Made by a program: the position numbers and the translations under genes. DNA of 64,000 bases, from NCBI GenBank assembly GCA_004565275.1, contig SDOX01000007.1:694115-758114 (forward strand). Direction: 5' to 3'. The notes under the pieces are model-generated. The model saw nothing but the letters and a program-made list of their open reading frames with translations. It had not been told where the DNA came from and did not search any database. Source of the stretch: Nannochloropsis salina CCMP1776. Lineage: Eukaryota; Sar; Eustigmatophyceae; Eustigmatales; Monodopsidaceae. Below are positions 20,008 to 35,000 of this stretch, one piece after another (position 1 is the first letter of the stretch; each line of letters begins with the position of its first letter).

Positions 20008-23000
20008 TCAACGCCTCGACGCGACCAAAGCGACGCCTCTTTGAGCCCACTGAGCCGCTGTTTGTCGCAGGTCTTTCTCTCGCTGTGCCACGGTCATCCG
20101 AGCAATAAGGGTAGCCCTACTCTCATCCAGGTACAGCGGTAGCACCAAGGGAGCATCATCCTTGTCGGCCTTTCCATCGAGTCCCCTAGTCTCCCTCTCT
20201 TGTGGCCCTACTTTGTGCCACAACAGCCACGCGAGGGGCAATTGGCTTCGAATCGCCCCGGATGACAAGGAGAGCTGGCCTTCTTCCAAATCAGCCCCTT
20301 CCAGCGTTAAATTGACGACCGCAAATGCATTGTCTCTCCCTCTTTGTTCAGTACTGTTATCCGGAGTTTGGATCTCCACCGCTAGATCGAGCTCTTCCAG
20401 GGAGCAACACATCTGTGTGGCAACCACCTGCCGGGTGGCTGTCACGAAGGCCTCCGGATTGTATAGAGCGCCCAGCCAAACACCTTCCAGCGCCGATGAT
20501 ATGTTCTCCTTCCTATTCCTTTCCTTCTCCAGCTTGGAGAGTAGGGCTAACCCATGCTCCACTCTTTGTATGCTGTCAGTAATCCACGCTCCTACACCTC
20601 GGTCCACGGCCCCTCGTGGGTGCAAGGCCCTCCATGGCCCCGGAACCTCATCCAATGACAAGGCAGTCACTGTGGCTTCTACCTTTGCGCGGCTCTTTCG
20701 TGCATCTGGATCTTGCGCCCTCTCTTGACTGTGGCGGTCGCCGAGAGTTTGCTCCAGGTACCGACACGTTGCATTCAAATCTTCTTGGATTCGCAGTATC
20801 ATCTCCTTGCCCACTTCCATGTTTCGGTGCAGGCACTGTCGTAGCGGATCGTCCGTGTGTATATCATCACTTGAAGGGGCGGCGGAGCAGATAGCCGCGA
20901 GAGGATAGGGGCTTGATGTCGGGGTAGGGGTCAAGACACCAGGTTTGATGCCCGATACCAACGACTGGATCCGCGCCAACCATTCTTGAGATCGTTGGAG
21001 GAGGGCTTTGGATAAGGAGGCTTTATGTCCTATTCGTGCCTCCGCCTCTCCTTTTTTCTCTTCCAGGCACTCCTCAGGATCCACCACATCCCTGACCACA
21101 TCCTCCCACAAATCTCCAACTTTCCTCGCAATGCGTGCCCCGACTGCTGTGGATAAATCCGCCTCAACTGAGGCAGCCAAACCCAGCCATGTCGTTGAAT
21201 TTTGGCTCGGTAGATCTTCCAGCCAAGCCATGTACTCCGCCCGACGTCCCTCCCTCCCTTCCCGCCCGCCCCTTCGTGCAGCATCACCTTCCGGCATTGA
21301 CACTGTGAGATCCGATACCAACGGGAAATCCATGTCGAAACATGCTGGGCGGAAGAAATCGGAAATGAAACTTTCCAGGACGGCTTGGTCGACGATGTTT
21401 TCCACCTTCCCACCGTAGACGCTTTGCCCCAACAGGCTTTGGATCGCGGCCCATGGGATGTCCTCGGGCGAGATATGCCAGCCCTTGCTTGGTTGCTTTC
21501 GGTCCCTCCCTCCCTCCCGCTCTATCCAATCCTCCACCACATCCAACGCAGCCAAGGCGTCGGCCTGAATAAACTCGTACTTGCGTGACCAACCCCAAGG
21601 GAGGTAACGAAGACGTTCTTGTAAGATTGCGTGCAACCATGCCACCAGGAAGAAAAGACGGGCCTTTTCCACACATCCAGAGTCCAGCCTGGGGGCAGGT
21701 ATCTCATAGAGGAGACGAAGGACGTGGGATTTCACGCCTGTCGGTGCCTCCAGCACCATCACATCACTGAGACGAAGGAGGGAGGACGGGAGGCCCGGAT
21801 GAATTTCCGAGGTCAAGAAAAGACGGAAGGACGGGTGGGGTTGGGAGAGGTTGTGCAGCCTCCTCTCCAGTTTTTCAAGCCAGTGGGGACAGAGGTGGAT
21901 ATTTCGCAGCAAAACCCATGTCCCTCGCTGAGCAGCGGCTGCGATGTATCGGTCGGCCAATGCGTAGCCTTCGACAGACCCCATGGCGACGGAACGGAGG
22001 CCTTTTCCCCCCTCCGCCTCTGCCAACGAGTCCACCGTCCTCGAGGCGTCGAAACCGGCTTCGGCAGAGAGAAGGATAGGTCGCGCTGCCGTACTCTGCT
22101 CCCGGACCACCTCGGCTAGATCGAAAAGTCCTCGCCATGGAAAATCCTCGCCGAGGACAGAGGACACGTAGGTCTCCATCATGAACATGAGGCGATCGGG
22201 GCGCAGGGCTTTCAGGAGAAGAAGGTGGAGGAAAGCGCGCCGAGCGGCAGGAAGGGTGCTTGTGTTTTGAACACCAGGCGTGGAGGCAAGCACATCCTTC
22301 GCGTGGCCGTCAGCAGAGGTTGTGGACACAGGCAACGCCACGTCGAAATCAGGTACCTCGTTTTCCGGGCGGGGGGAGGTCATGAAAGCCACCCAGGAAG
22401 GCCCATCCCTGGACACGGCCGGCAGGAAGAACGCAAAGGAGGGCAGCAAGGACAGCGCTCGGAGCTCTTTCGCTTGCGTGACGTCGATTCGGATCCCGGG
22501 AATGAGGTACTCGTCCTCCTCTGCGCCTTCAAGTGCATCCTTCCCTGTGAAATTCACAAGCCCGCTCGTGGCGGCGGAGAACGGCCCCTTGTATAAACAC
22601 TCCAACTCCTCTTCCGTAGGCATAAGGGAGTCCAGTCGCTCTTCCTTTCCCTTAACATTCGCCCTACCTTCCCTATCTGGACCCGCACCCTGCAAATGGA
22701 TTAAGGTCAAGCGTATGGCAAAGGCAAGCTGATCTTCCTGAAGGAGACCCTTGCTCACACGTCGGCAGACTTCTGCAAAGAAAGAGAGCTCTAAATCTTT
22801 GATCCGCTCTTGAGTTCCTTGATCTTTGCCTTGCTTCCGCACCAGTTCATCGGGGGGAGACCTCGCAAGGACGTTGTCAAGGATGGATAGAAGATATTGA
22901 GTGGGGTATTGGTACAGGAAGTGGACCGAAGCCAAGCGTTCCATGACAAAGAATACTTGCGTCACTGCGAGGGCGAACGGTTCGTAGACGTCCGAAACAT

Positions 23001-26000
23001 ATTTGAGCTCATCCATTACGGCTGTTGTAGAGGTGACATCCTCTTCCAAAGCCGCCGCCTCCGCTTTTAATTCCTCCAGGGCTTTTAGGACGCGGTCGTC
23101 GTCCAGAATGTTACATTCCGCGGCGGAGATCTCCGTTAAGAGCCCCTCCTCCAATTCTCGGAGGCGGACGTTCTGTTCCCCTTGCAAGCGCAAGATTTCT
23201 GTGCGCCGCTTGTCTACATCGGGGCATTCCGCCCGAAGAATGCGGGACAGAGCCTGGGAACAGAGGGAGGCCGGAGTATCCGTGAAGTTGACCAGTGAAA
23301 CACGTGAGCATAGGTCAGGGGGAAAGCGTGCAGAAGAATTGCGAGTGATGAGGACGACAAAAAACTGCGGTGAAAAGTCTATATCCTCGTTCCCGAGGCG
23401 CAAAAGGGTCCGACCCCCCGTCCTCTGAAATTCCTTGTTGAGAACAGGGTTGAGCAAAGGATCGATGCTTTCCTCTACATCCTGAATCAACAAAGGCGTC
23501 CCGAAGCGAACAGCACTTGCCAATACTTTGAGGAAAGCACCGTCTGCGAAGGACGTAGTCTGCACTTTGCGAGACGCAAATTTCTGCAGAAGAAATTTTG
23601 TTGCTTGGCCGGAGGGATCAATGACAAGCGGATAGCGATGCTGAGCCCGTTCTAGGATGATGGCATTTTCAAGACACAGTTGATCATTAGGCAGCCCGTG
23701 GCTGGCCCACGCCAGTTGTTTCGTGGGATGTGCGAGATAATCAGTAAGAGAGAGGTCAGGTCGGTACGAAAGTCGAAGGGCACTTAGAATTGAAGCCCAT
23801 TCCGCCAAAAGCCTCTGTCGATATTTGTAGTCGAAGATGCCCGCGTATGTGAGGAAGGCTGCTGAGAGTAAGGCGTCTCCAGCAAGGGAAGAAAGTTGTC
23901 GTTGAAACGAAGCAGAAGAGGCATGCCAGCGTTCTTTTTCACTGGCAAAGCTGGCTAGAAGAGCTTCGGCACGTTTGACCTTGTTGGCCACCACGTCCAT
24001 CTCGCCTTTGATGCCCTCAATATCCCGAATAGCCTGGGCATATTCGGCTTTGTATAGCGCGATAGAATTTTCTAGGAGCGTGATCTCACCCTCAATCTTG
24101 GTTTGCCGGTCCTGGAGCTTTTCGCTCTCCATTTGCAATGCAGCCACCTCTTCACGCAAGGGCTGAACACGTCGGAGAATGGCGGAATAGTTCAGAAGGG
24201 ATACAACCCACTTGTTGAGAGGTCCACAGGCCGTACTTGCCCGCTGGACGGCATCGTATTCGAATTCTTCTAAGCCCAGGTAGAGGTCTTGAAGATCCTT
24301 AACCTGCTTCGGTGTAATGCCCTCCGGGTCGAAGTTCACGACTGTGGCAATAAAATCATCCCTACGGATGGCCTTGCGCACGTCATTCCAGTCCCGTTTC
24401 TCCTCCCCCAGTAAGATCAAAACGGCTTCCAGCGTTAGACGGACAGGGTTGGGAGGTCGGGCTAAGACTCGTACCTCATCTAAATGTGCTTTTTTGATCG
24501 ATTTGACTGCTTTTTGAGCGCCTAATAACGCCGGCTCTGCCTCCGCCAACTCATTTTCCACCTCCTTCCGTCGCCCAGCAATGGTCTCATTTTGTCGCGA
24601 TAACTCTTGTGCCACCTGGTCCGCCGAAGCTTTCTTTCTTTCGGCTTCGTTTTGGTCCTCCACCATTTGCCCCAGCTTTTGGTTGGCCATCGCGTCCTTC
24701 CGGCTCAATTCTATTTTCTTGCGTGCAAGGGCGGCCTGGCGCTCTTTCACATCTTTTTGGGTAGCTGCGAATTTTTCCAATCCCATATTGATATGTAATT
24801 GTTGATCCTCCAAACGGGATCGCTTCTCACCCATCACCGACACAAAATTACGAATCAGATCCAAAAAATCTCGCGGGCTCAAAAAATTGCGACGGCCCTT
24901 ACCGCGGGACCTGCCCCCCCTTTCCGCCTTTTCCATGTGTTCCATCACCTGCTTGGCCGTCCGGTGCGTCGCAACAAGTGCGGCAACGACGGCATGGTGG
25001 ACTGTGGGCTGTGGCTCCACACCCCCGGGGTTTTTCACCGAGACACACGCGGAGTCTTCGGGCGGGATGCTTGGGGTTTCCTCCTTTTCTTTCCTCGCAT
25101 CGTTTTCCGAGTCGTACAAGAACTCCACAACCTCCATCAGCGCCTCTGCCTTTCCTTTCTGGCCCATGCAAGCCTTCGTCAAGGCTACCTCCCCGCCGCC
25201 CAAGTCCAGGGACAAGGTGAACGCGTGAGCCACCTCCGCGAGGGCCCGGGAGGACCACGTCCCAAACCAATCGATGACACATCGGTTGAACAAGGCCGGC
25301 GACGTGGACGACCGGGAGGCGAAGACCTCCTCCTCTTGTCCAGAAGGGTTCATCGTGAAGATTACGTGCAAATTTCGCTGCACATTTCGGACGAAACGTC
25401 GATAAAGCTCTTCCTCTGATTCTTCGTTCCCTGCTGTCCCCCGCCCTCCTCCCTCGGTTGATGAACTTCCCAGCAAGCCATGGCCGTACACGTTCTTTCC
25501 ATAGCCTCCGACCCCCTGGCTGTTCCCCCCCACCTCTGACATAGCTCTACATGACGCGATCAGAGCCTGGTACTCTTCCCCTTCGAATAAACCCGGGACT
25601 TCTCCCGAGGCAAGCAGGGCATTCATTCGTTCCAAGAAGGCCGAAGAGAGCGCATTGCTTTCGTCAAATATGAAGCAGATTTTTTCTCCGCCAGTTCCGG
25701 CACGTTTCAGGACGAAGCGCAAGTCCTCGTCGAAACGATCGAGGGTGTACTGGTAGGAGGCTTTGACCTGAGAAAAGGTTATTAAAATAGCACGGAAGGA
25801 TTGGGTGAGATTGACGTCAGCCGCGAGAAGAAGGAAAGTATGGTGTGTGGCGTAAGAAGTGTGGGTCCTCTGCAGCCAATGTGATGGTGCTTTTCCCCTA
25901 CTTGCTCACCTGAAAAATGCTGAGTCCATTTAACCATGCCACAAATCGCGACAATACTGTTTTCCCCACGCCACTCTCTCCTACCAGGAGCATATGGCCC

Positions 26001-29000
26001 ATGGACTGACGGAGGACCCGATCGATCCTCAGCACATGCTCCAAAACATCGTCGAAGATAACCAGGGGAACGTCCAGCTCCTCTTCGTAGAATGTCTTCA
26101 ACCTGGCCGCCACGAAAGCCTTCAAGTCTTCCTTCCCCACGGACTGGTATCGTTTCGATATCCATTTGCTGTACAAGATGGGCCGGGCCAGTGCCGCACC
26201 GGTTGCTTTCTCCCCTAATTTCTCCCTCTTTCCGTCGGTCCAGGTCGGAAAATGTCTTGTGGCTACCTCATCTACTGCTGTGTGGCACCATTGTTGCTCC
26301 TCTTCCGTGACCAAACGGTCGCAGAACAATCTAAGTCCCTCGTGTGCCCATATTCTTACTAATTCACCTCCCGCCACCGACCCGTCTGCACCAATCTCTC
26401 CATCCTCTCCCCCTCCTAAAGCCTCGTACAAAGCACGCACCCACCGAGACAACTCTCGCGGGGAATACACATACTGCGGCTTCACGTCTGGTCTAAATTT
26501 TCGTTGATTCATGAAGTACAAGTCCAGCATGGCGTCCGTGACAGGCTCGACAAAGCCACCCAAGGAAGGCTGAAGGCGTAAAATTGCATTCGTGTAGGTC
26601 CGATAGATTTGCCGGAGAGAGGATGGAGAAGGCGAGTCCACCAAAAGGACAGGTGCGTGCCGCAGGAAACGCAGAGACAATGGGACCCGCCCCGCGTCTG
26701 TCGGTGGGTTGCAAGCCCCGACAAATTGGATCCGTTTCAAGCTTACCCAGGCATTATCCTGTGTACGCCAAAAGCCACCTTGTTCCACACACTGCCTAAG
26801 GAGGGCAATGACCCGCTGCGTCCCATAACGATCTCTTTCCGGCAAATTGATCTCGTCGCAGAAAATGACCAACCAGCGTGAATCCGCCCGTGTCCCCCGC
26901 GCTTGCCCACCCAAGGCAGCAGTGGGCTGAAGTACCACGCCTCGAGGGCTTTGAACGTATTCACAATGTTGGGCAAAAGTTTTCATCAACAGCTCCGGTC
27001 CGGTTCCGGAAGAGAAATTCAAGGCAGCTAAGGTTACGTTCGGCATCGATTGCAGTGTGGACATGAGAGTGATGCTTTTCCCTGACCCGGGCGGTCCACA
27101 CAAGAGCAGCGGTTGCCGAGAAGACAGCCACGCCCGTATAATGTCCGTGTGCCGGAGAGTATCAGTCGTGGGAACGACCAGGTCTGAACGCAGGACACTA
27201 CGGGCATCCAAAACTAAGCGAGGGACAGAGGCAGCCCACTCTATCCACTCCCCGTCCTGAACCCGCACCTGTAAGGCCAGCAATGAAGAGCATCCTGCTG
27301 GTAAGGGCCACGGGCTGTATCGTAGAAGCAGGGCTGATAACGCTTCGCGTTTGTCCTCCCCTAATGAACTTCCCAAGCCCCAGAGCGCTGCAAATAACAG
27401 GTATCTAAGCGCGAATGCCTCCATGTGCTCTTCAAGCATGATTCCTATTCCTTCCTTGGTGCTACTTTTCCTTGTGGTCTCTGGATGAGCCTCCTCATCG
27501 TATTCGACAGCCAGCGCTACCCCACGCTTTAGCAAAGAAAAGAATGTCTCCAGTAGTCGCCCTCGTTCCGTGACCATCACGTGGTTCCCAGCTGCAGCCT
27601 CTTCTAGCGAAAAATGCAATGCAGCGTAGACTAGCCCCTCCCCTGCGTCATCCATTTTCTGACCTTCTTCCTGCGTCTTTCCCAGTACCCATGGTTCGAT
27701 GGTCTGCACGAAAAGGGATTGGACGGGCGAAACCCGAGAGCTCAGGACCTCTACTGCTTGATCCCCTTCCTCGACGTCCTTTCCTTCTTTCGCTGTCCAG
27801 GTCGGTAGTAAGGGCGCGATTACCGAGAGTGGCTCTCCAGATGGACTGTTACAGCTGTTTCTTTTCAGTCGCTCCATGTGTGCTTTGATCAGCATTGTCT
27901 CTGTGACGTTCCCTTCCGCAAACCACACCATGCCGCACCGTGAAACCGTCGCCGGTGTAGCATAACCCAACGAATCTACTTCCAGCAATATCCGTACGTG
28001 AGGAGGAAGCTCCAAGCGCTCCCCGTTGGGCAAGGTCAAAAGCCTGTTATCGTCTAAAACAGAATTCAAGTTTTCGGCCCACTCGGGGTCCACATCCCCA
28101 TCGAAAACTACCCAATGTGACTTCTCCTGCTCGCCCCGAGCGTTCTCCAGGATTTGACGGATGAGGGAGGTGAAGACGCCGTCCTTCCATTCCAGAGTGG
28201 TCTTGTCCAGCACCCCAAACAGTTGTTCCTTACTCAGTGCTTTCGGCTCGATCACATACGCCTCCCCTTTTCTCCCCTTTGCTGCTCCGTGTCCCTCCCC
28301 CACAAGAGCCTCCGCTTCTAGAAGAACTTGCCAGGCACTTGTCTTGCCCGAACCCGTGGGGCCGACCAACATAACTCCGTGTCGCAGCGCCAAGACACCT
28401 CGAAGTTGAAACACTTTCTCCATGAAGCCCTGTCCCGGAATGAGCCCCCTTCCTTTGCAAACGTGCACGACCGCCTTCCGGAAGACCCCACTATCTCGGT
28501 CCATGTTTCCTATCCAGCCTCCTTGTCCTCCCGGCTTTTCACCTGTGGGAAAGACGCATCGCAACAAGTCCTTAAACATCACTACATCCTCACCGACCAA
28601 TTTCGGTAAGACCGTAGTACATGCACTCTCAATGAGCACCCTGGCTTCAATGTCCTGCATGGCCATGTCTTGAAATATCCCCGCGCTTCCCAACATAGTC
28701 CTTTTCAAGCCCCCGGCCCCAACCAAGACGGTCTTCAAGGCCCTCAATCCGAAGTCATAATGAGCTTGTTTGGACAACTGCTCGCCACATAATTGAAATA
28801 GCATGACTACTTTTTTAGCAAGCTTTTCCGCGGTTTCCAGTCCCTGTGCGAAAAGCATGACCTCAGCAATCATCCCATTGTCGGGGGCAGTCATGGCGAT
28901 GGACCTGAAAAGCGCTTTCAAATTATCGGGCAAATGCGAGCGGCCCGCGTAGCCAGGGTTCATGGTAATGAAGACCCCAACATTCTGATGGAGGGAAATC

Positions 29001-32000
29001 GCGTCCCCTCCACCACCTTCCCCTCCTTTTAAAAGGTCGATGGAAGATGTTCCCGATGCCAATGCTCGCTGGATGGTCATAATTTGCTGGGAAACGGCGG
29101 ATAAGATCCGTTCTTCCAATCGATTGAACTCATCAAAACAGCCCCAGGCTCCGACTTGGCACAAGCCGGCAAGCAAACGACCCATCGCTGAGAAATCAAA
29201 GCGCTCATCGCAATTGAAGACCAGGACAAATCTCCCGATAGCGGCGCCCAAAGCTTTGACGCTTTCTGTTTTCCCCGTTCCCGCAGGTCCAAAGGGATTG
29301 CCACCCATCTTGTGAAGAAGAGCTTGAGAGAGTGTCAAGTAACACTTGTGGGTAAGGGGGGTCTCGACTAAGCGCTCTGCCATCCCCAGGTACTCGAAGC
29401 CGTATTCAAAATCGGCGTTGGCTATCTGAACGTGCAAATTTCCCTTTCCTTGTGCGCTCGCAGCTTTATGGTCACCGCCGTTTTGTGCAAGTCTCTTTGG
29501 AGGATCCCAATAATATCGGAGATACTGCAACCATGCGTAAGCCTGGGGTGAGGCAGTAGAAGAAGAGACGAGGCTGCGGATGACGTCACGTTGGTGGACA
29601 AGCTCCGTGATGAGATGTTCGAATTTCTTCCGCTTCTGTGGGTGCACGTTCGCCGCCAGAACATACTGTACACTGGCCAGAAGGCGTGTGGAAAGGCTGG
29701 CTAAAGGACCGTCTTTTAAAGCTGTGGCAGCTTCAAGGGCAGAATGGGCAGAGGAAACTTTCCCTTTCATGAGCGCTGCCTCCACCGATCTGGTCCAGGT
29801 AACCTGTACAGCAAGCAACACCACCTGCGTCGGGTAAGACGCAACCCATGAGACAAATCCCTCCTCTCGTTCGTCTTTGCCATCGACGTCTTTGATTGCG
29901 TCGGCGAGTAGGTGCGAAAGCGTCTCGCGCATCTCGCTTTCGAGGGCTTGCAGCCAGTCGCGGACCGCGGTCTTTGCGGGAGCAAAGACTACTGGTTCGC
30001 GGAGGCCTACCTCTTCTCCTTCCTTGCTTATCATGGTCGTGATCATGACCTGTGAGTCATTCCTTCGCTCTTGTTCGTCTTCGCCTTTTTCCACTTCTTC
30101 CCAGCGAACTTGCGCTATGGACGCGAACATCTTGGACAAATGTTGCGTCACTCGATGAGGTTCGGATGCATTGCCAACGACCTCCAATAAGTCGTCGTCG
30201 CCCAAGAAACAAAATCGAGGAAACGCAGCGCGTTCACGTTTCAGGTAGCTCCCCAGTGCTTTCTGGATCTTAGCGAGGGTCGATTCGTGGCGCTCCAGCT
30301 GGGGTTGGATCTGTTCGATCTTCAATATGTCCAAGAGCTGCGGCGCGGCAGCCACCCGTCGCAAAAGACCGACGAAATCCGTGTCCAATGCCTTGAATCG
30401 GGCGTGCTCACTGGGTAACTGATTTTTAATGTCCGCAGAGGCCCCACCCAGAAAGATACCCTCCAAGTACACCCACTTCTTCTGGACGGCGATCCAGACG
30501 TCGAACAAGGACTTGAGTCGACATAGCTTCTCTTCCCAAGCACTTGCCGCTTGTTGGAATTCCGGGACGGCTTCGTAGTAAGGGGACGATTTTATCGCAG
30601 CCAAGGCACCCAAATGGTCTTCCAAGCGGGCGAAGACAGCGTCCCACCCACGAATTAGACGGATCCGGCCTCTGTACAAATTGTTCGACAGCTCCACCTC
30701 CCATGATTCCCAAGTTTCACGCACCTGCTTCAGGAAAATTTCCAGCGCCATTTCTCCTTGTGCAGTGGAAAGAGCTTCCGTGACCAAATGCCGGTGGAGG
30801 GTTGGGTCCAGAACGGACCACAGGTAGCCAAGGGTGAGGTGCTCGAAGGAAGCCCCCGAAAAAGCTGGCAGGGACGTTGCGGGGGAAAGGCCGGAGGAGG
30901 ACAGCGAAGGGTCTTCCAACTTCTTAAGCAGCTTCCGCCAGTGCCGTTCTTTGAGCGCTTCCGTTTTCAGGTCGGAAACAAGGGGGGAGAGGGACTTGTA
31001 TTTTTTGACTCTCCCCTGAAGATGCGTACACGCCTCGTACTGGCGTACCCTGTTGGGCAGCGCCCGGAGACTTTCCTGAATGGTGTCCAAGGAATTCCGC
31101 AAATGGCGAGGCTGGACTGCGGACCAGGGCGTATCGATGTGAACTTGGATGGTCGCGTTAATGGGTTGCAGACTTTCCCACACATCGTGCAGGTCATGAA
31201 TTTCCTTCTCGAGTGATACAAGGGGGTCCATACCCCGCCGGTGAACGCCGCCACGGATGTTGGTGGTGGTGGTGCTGATGTTGCCAAGTTCCCCATCGCC
31301 GAAGCCCTCCCTCTCAACACCTTCCTTATCCAATCCTAGCGCTTCCTTGGCGACATCGAGTCGCACGTGCTCCAAACGGGCGTTGGCCAACGCGTTTTCG
31401 AATTTCTTAAACACCGTGATCGCCATCTCGGGGGACGTCATTTCCGCGGCAGGTTTCTCGCGTTCCCACTCCTCCATGAGCGCTTCGATCCGCGCGGACA
31501 GCGTCTCAGTTTCTAGTCTGACTTTATGCTGAAGGGCAGGGAGATGGGCTTCCAGGGCGTGTCTCCGTCGATCCAAAATCTGGTTGAAATCGCCCAACGT
31601 TCCCAGTAGCACTGACACCTGGAGCCAATCGGATGGGAATGTATAACGTTGTCGGCGGAGGGTACGTTCGCCTGCCTCCAAAGCAGCTACCATCCGAGCA
31701 AATCTAGGCCCGGTCGATTGCCCGTTCGCCACGAAGACAACGTCTGCCAACAGTTTCTCGCTTCCTTCCCCCCCGGTCGTGGTTTTTTGCGCGCTCTTCA
31801 GCCCTTCCCGACCCCTCATTAAGGCCACAGCCTCCAATCGGGATTTATCCTCCTTTATTTGGGCATGGGTGGCTCGACAAGCCTCGGCAAGGAGGAGGCC
31901 AAAACGTGCCTGGAAGTGTTTCTGCCATGCGTCGTACTTGAGGTTGACCTGGCCTTGTACCAGTCCGTAGTCGATGACCAGAGACGGGCCGAAGCACCGG

Positions 32001-35000
32001 CGGGATGTTGGGGACATGGCGATGCTGGCCCTTGCATTTTTCATCTCCGTGAGCAGACGAATCCAGGCGTGCAGGTCTTCCGCAGTGGTGGGGTGTGCGT
32101 GACCCCCTTTTCCCACCTCCCTTTTCTTCCGTCCCTCCAGAAAGCTGTACACACGCTCCGGCGTCATGTCCCACAAGGCTTGGTACCGAAGCCATTCCTC
32201 AACGTACTCCTCCGCTTGTCTGACTAGTGTCTGCACACATTCATATGCCTTTTTCAAGAGCATGGGAGGTACCAGGCGCGGAATGCTTGCGAACGTTTTG
32301 TTTTCCGCACCGACGTTATCCCTCCTTGCCTGGCCTCCTCTCTCTCCTCGGCCCCTGCTAGGTGACATCACTCCTCCCTGTCCGCCTTCCAGGACGTCAA
32401 AGCGAGAATGCTCCAGCCGAGAAAGTCGACCAACCACACCGATAAGCTGATGGAGGTGGTTGATGTAAGTCGTCGTTGCTAGTTGAAGAGGGGGTGACAG
32501 GTAGAGGGTTTGGTTTTGCAGCGAGATCTTGTGGATTAGAGGAGGATGGACAGGAAAAAACAGGACACGAGGCTGCGAAGCATGTCTACTGCTTGCATTT
32601 TTGCCATCAGGATGAAGCTGGGGTTGAATACGAATAGGAGAGGTTGATTCGAAGATTTGGCTTGATGTGTCACGGTGATGCACGCGAACTTGTTCCTTTT
32701 CGATCTGTTTTACCGGTCGGCACGGCCCTCGTTGGTGTTGGTGATCTATCAAGACGCCTGTGAAGGACGGCATGCATGTCTCACCAGCTTGCTGGAGCTG
32801 CTCTTGTCTGACACCTCTTTTCCTACTTTCCTCGCTGTTATCCTGGAATGTAGCCACCCATGCCCCAAGCGCGTGCTGCAACCGGAGAGTCAAAATGCCA
32901 ACCACCACCCTCTCGACCCGTCGGACGAAATCCTCCATGTGGGCGTACCCTGCCATATTCATGTTGTCTATGATGTGCTGAACATGATTGAGTAGCCGAC
33001 GGAAGGATGCAAAGGCGTAGGGGCAGGCCTGAAGCTCATGTAGATCGCTGTCTAAGGCCTGAAGAAAGGCGAGAAGGTCCTCCGTTTTCTCCTGCAATAA
33101 AAAGACGCGTTCGGAGAGTCCAGTCACCCATTTTCCAAAGGCATGGGGTACGGCGCCCTGCGGATAGGGGGTATCCTCGTGCGAGGATGGAACGGAGGGC
33201 ATATGGGCGGATAAAGCCGGAGGGATCGTATCCCAACGAATCGCGGCTGGCCAAATAGAAGACGATGTTCTATCAGCTTTCTCCTTGCCTTTCGTAAGGG
33301 GGAAAGTCTCGTTCAATGTCTCTCGCACTGCCTTCAGGTGTCCGTCCAAGAGTGCCTCTAGTTCCACCCCGGGAAGGTGCTCAAACCCGCCTTTCTCCTT
33401 GCCGTTTCCCTCCCGAACAGTCCCTATTTTCCCTTTCGATTGGTAAGATAGACGCTTCAACGTCTGTTCGAATGCTTGGAGGCTCGCTCGCAGGGCCATA
33501 GCGTACGGGTAACGTTCCGCCGCTTTCTCTGCGATGATGCGGATGGCCGCGGGCAGGCGGAAGCCTAGCCACTGCATATGTCGAACTTCCTTTAAAAGGA
33601 CCACCGTTTGCTCGTCATAATTGACCCGCAAAAATGGCACTCCGTTCCTGTTCCTGTGTACGACAAGTACTTGCTGTTCCTCCTCCTGGTGCTGCTGCAC
33701 GTGTCGCTGTTTGGTACCACGCGCGATGACGTCATCATGCGTCTCTTGCACCCAAGCCGTAAACAATGGCTCGGCATTTAGCTTTCGTATCAGCTCCTCG
33801 CAAACCTCCTTCAATTGCTTCCCATCCACGTGTTTCTCCCACCCCTCTCCCAGTACCTCTTCCAATCTGGCCATCAGCATAAGCAGCTGTCGTTCCAACA
33901 GACGCGCCCACAGGATCTTGCCCGCAACGGGCGGCACGTCCCGCAATGTGGCCAACACTTGGGCCTCTGAGCCTTCATAACGCGCCGTGAAGGTCTCCTG
34001 GAGTTTCTTCACTGCGTCTCGGACGTGGGCGATCAACATGGCTTGGTACTGAGCAATCGCAGCCCGGATCCGGGGTCGATTCACCAGGGGGTGAAAGCGG
34101 GCAAAAACGCGGAACATGTCCCCGGCCGAGGGGCTTGTTTCCAAGCGCGTGCACAAGAGGCGCAAAATACGGCTTTCGAGGTTCCCGATCTGGTGGTTGT
34201 ACGCCTCCAGCGCCGACCGCCAGGCATGCAAGCCCTCCACAGTCAAGTCCAGGACCCCACCCCCCAAACTCAATACCCGCGCGTACGCGGCGGCCACGTC
34301 GCGTCGCGTCTCCAGGCCTACCTCTTCCTCCCTGTCGTCGGATTTTCCTGCTTGCATTGCTTCTTCTCCCCCCAAGACCTGGTCCAGGACCCGTGAAAAC
34401 CGGGCGTGGTCCCCCCGAAATTTGGCCACCTCGCCCAAGCGCTCTTGCAGCTTGACCAGGTCCTCACTTTCTTGCAACCCCTGCACGCGCCCTCCCATCC
34501 CGCTGCCCGCCTTTCCCGAGGCTCCTCCCCGCACTCTCTTCTTCAGGAGCTCCAGGTACATTATTTCGAATTTGCGAGCCCCTTGCTTCCAGCATGCAAG
34601 GACGTGCTCGACCCTCTTGTGCTCCTCCTCGCTCCCGGGGCCTTCCAACAATTTCGCAGCCCCCTGCTGCGCTGCCACGACGGACGACAACTGCGCCGCG
34701 AATACCTCGGAGACAGCCTCGTACAACTTACCGGCCCGTTCCACGTCGTAGTACCGGCAGGTCTTAAGCTTGCCCATGTGATGGAAAAGGCCCTCAAGGG
34801 CCGCTCCGAGCTGCGCGTAGGAGGCCGCAGCCACCAGTCCCTGCAAGGGAAGGTCTCGCATGAAGCCCATCACGTCCTCCACCACCTTCTGGGCGGAAGC
34901 CATGCCCGTGTTGTTTTCCAAGGACGCTATTGGGATCATGCGCCGGGCTTGTTTCAAGACCAAGACCGTCAGTTGCACGCCTGGAGACACTAACTGCTCC

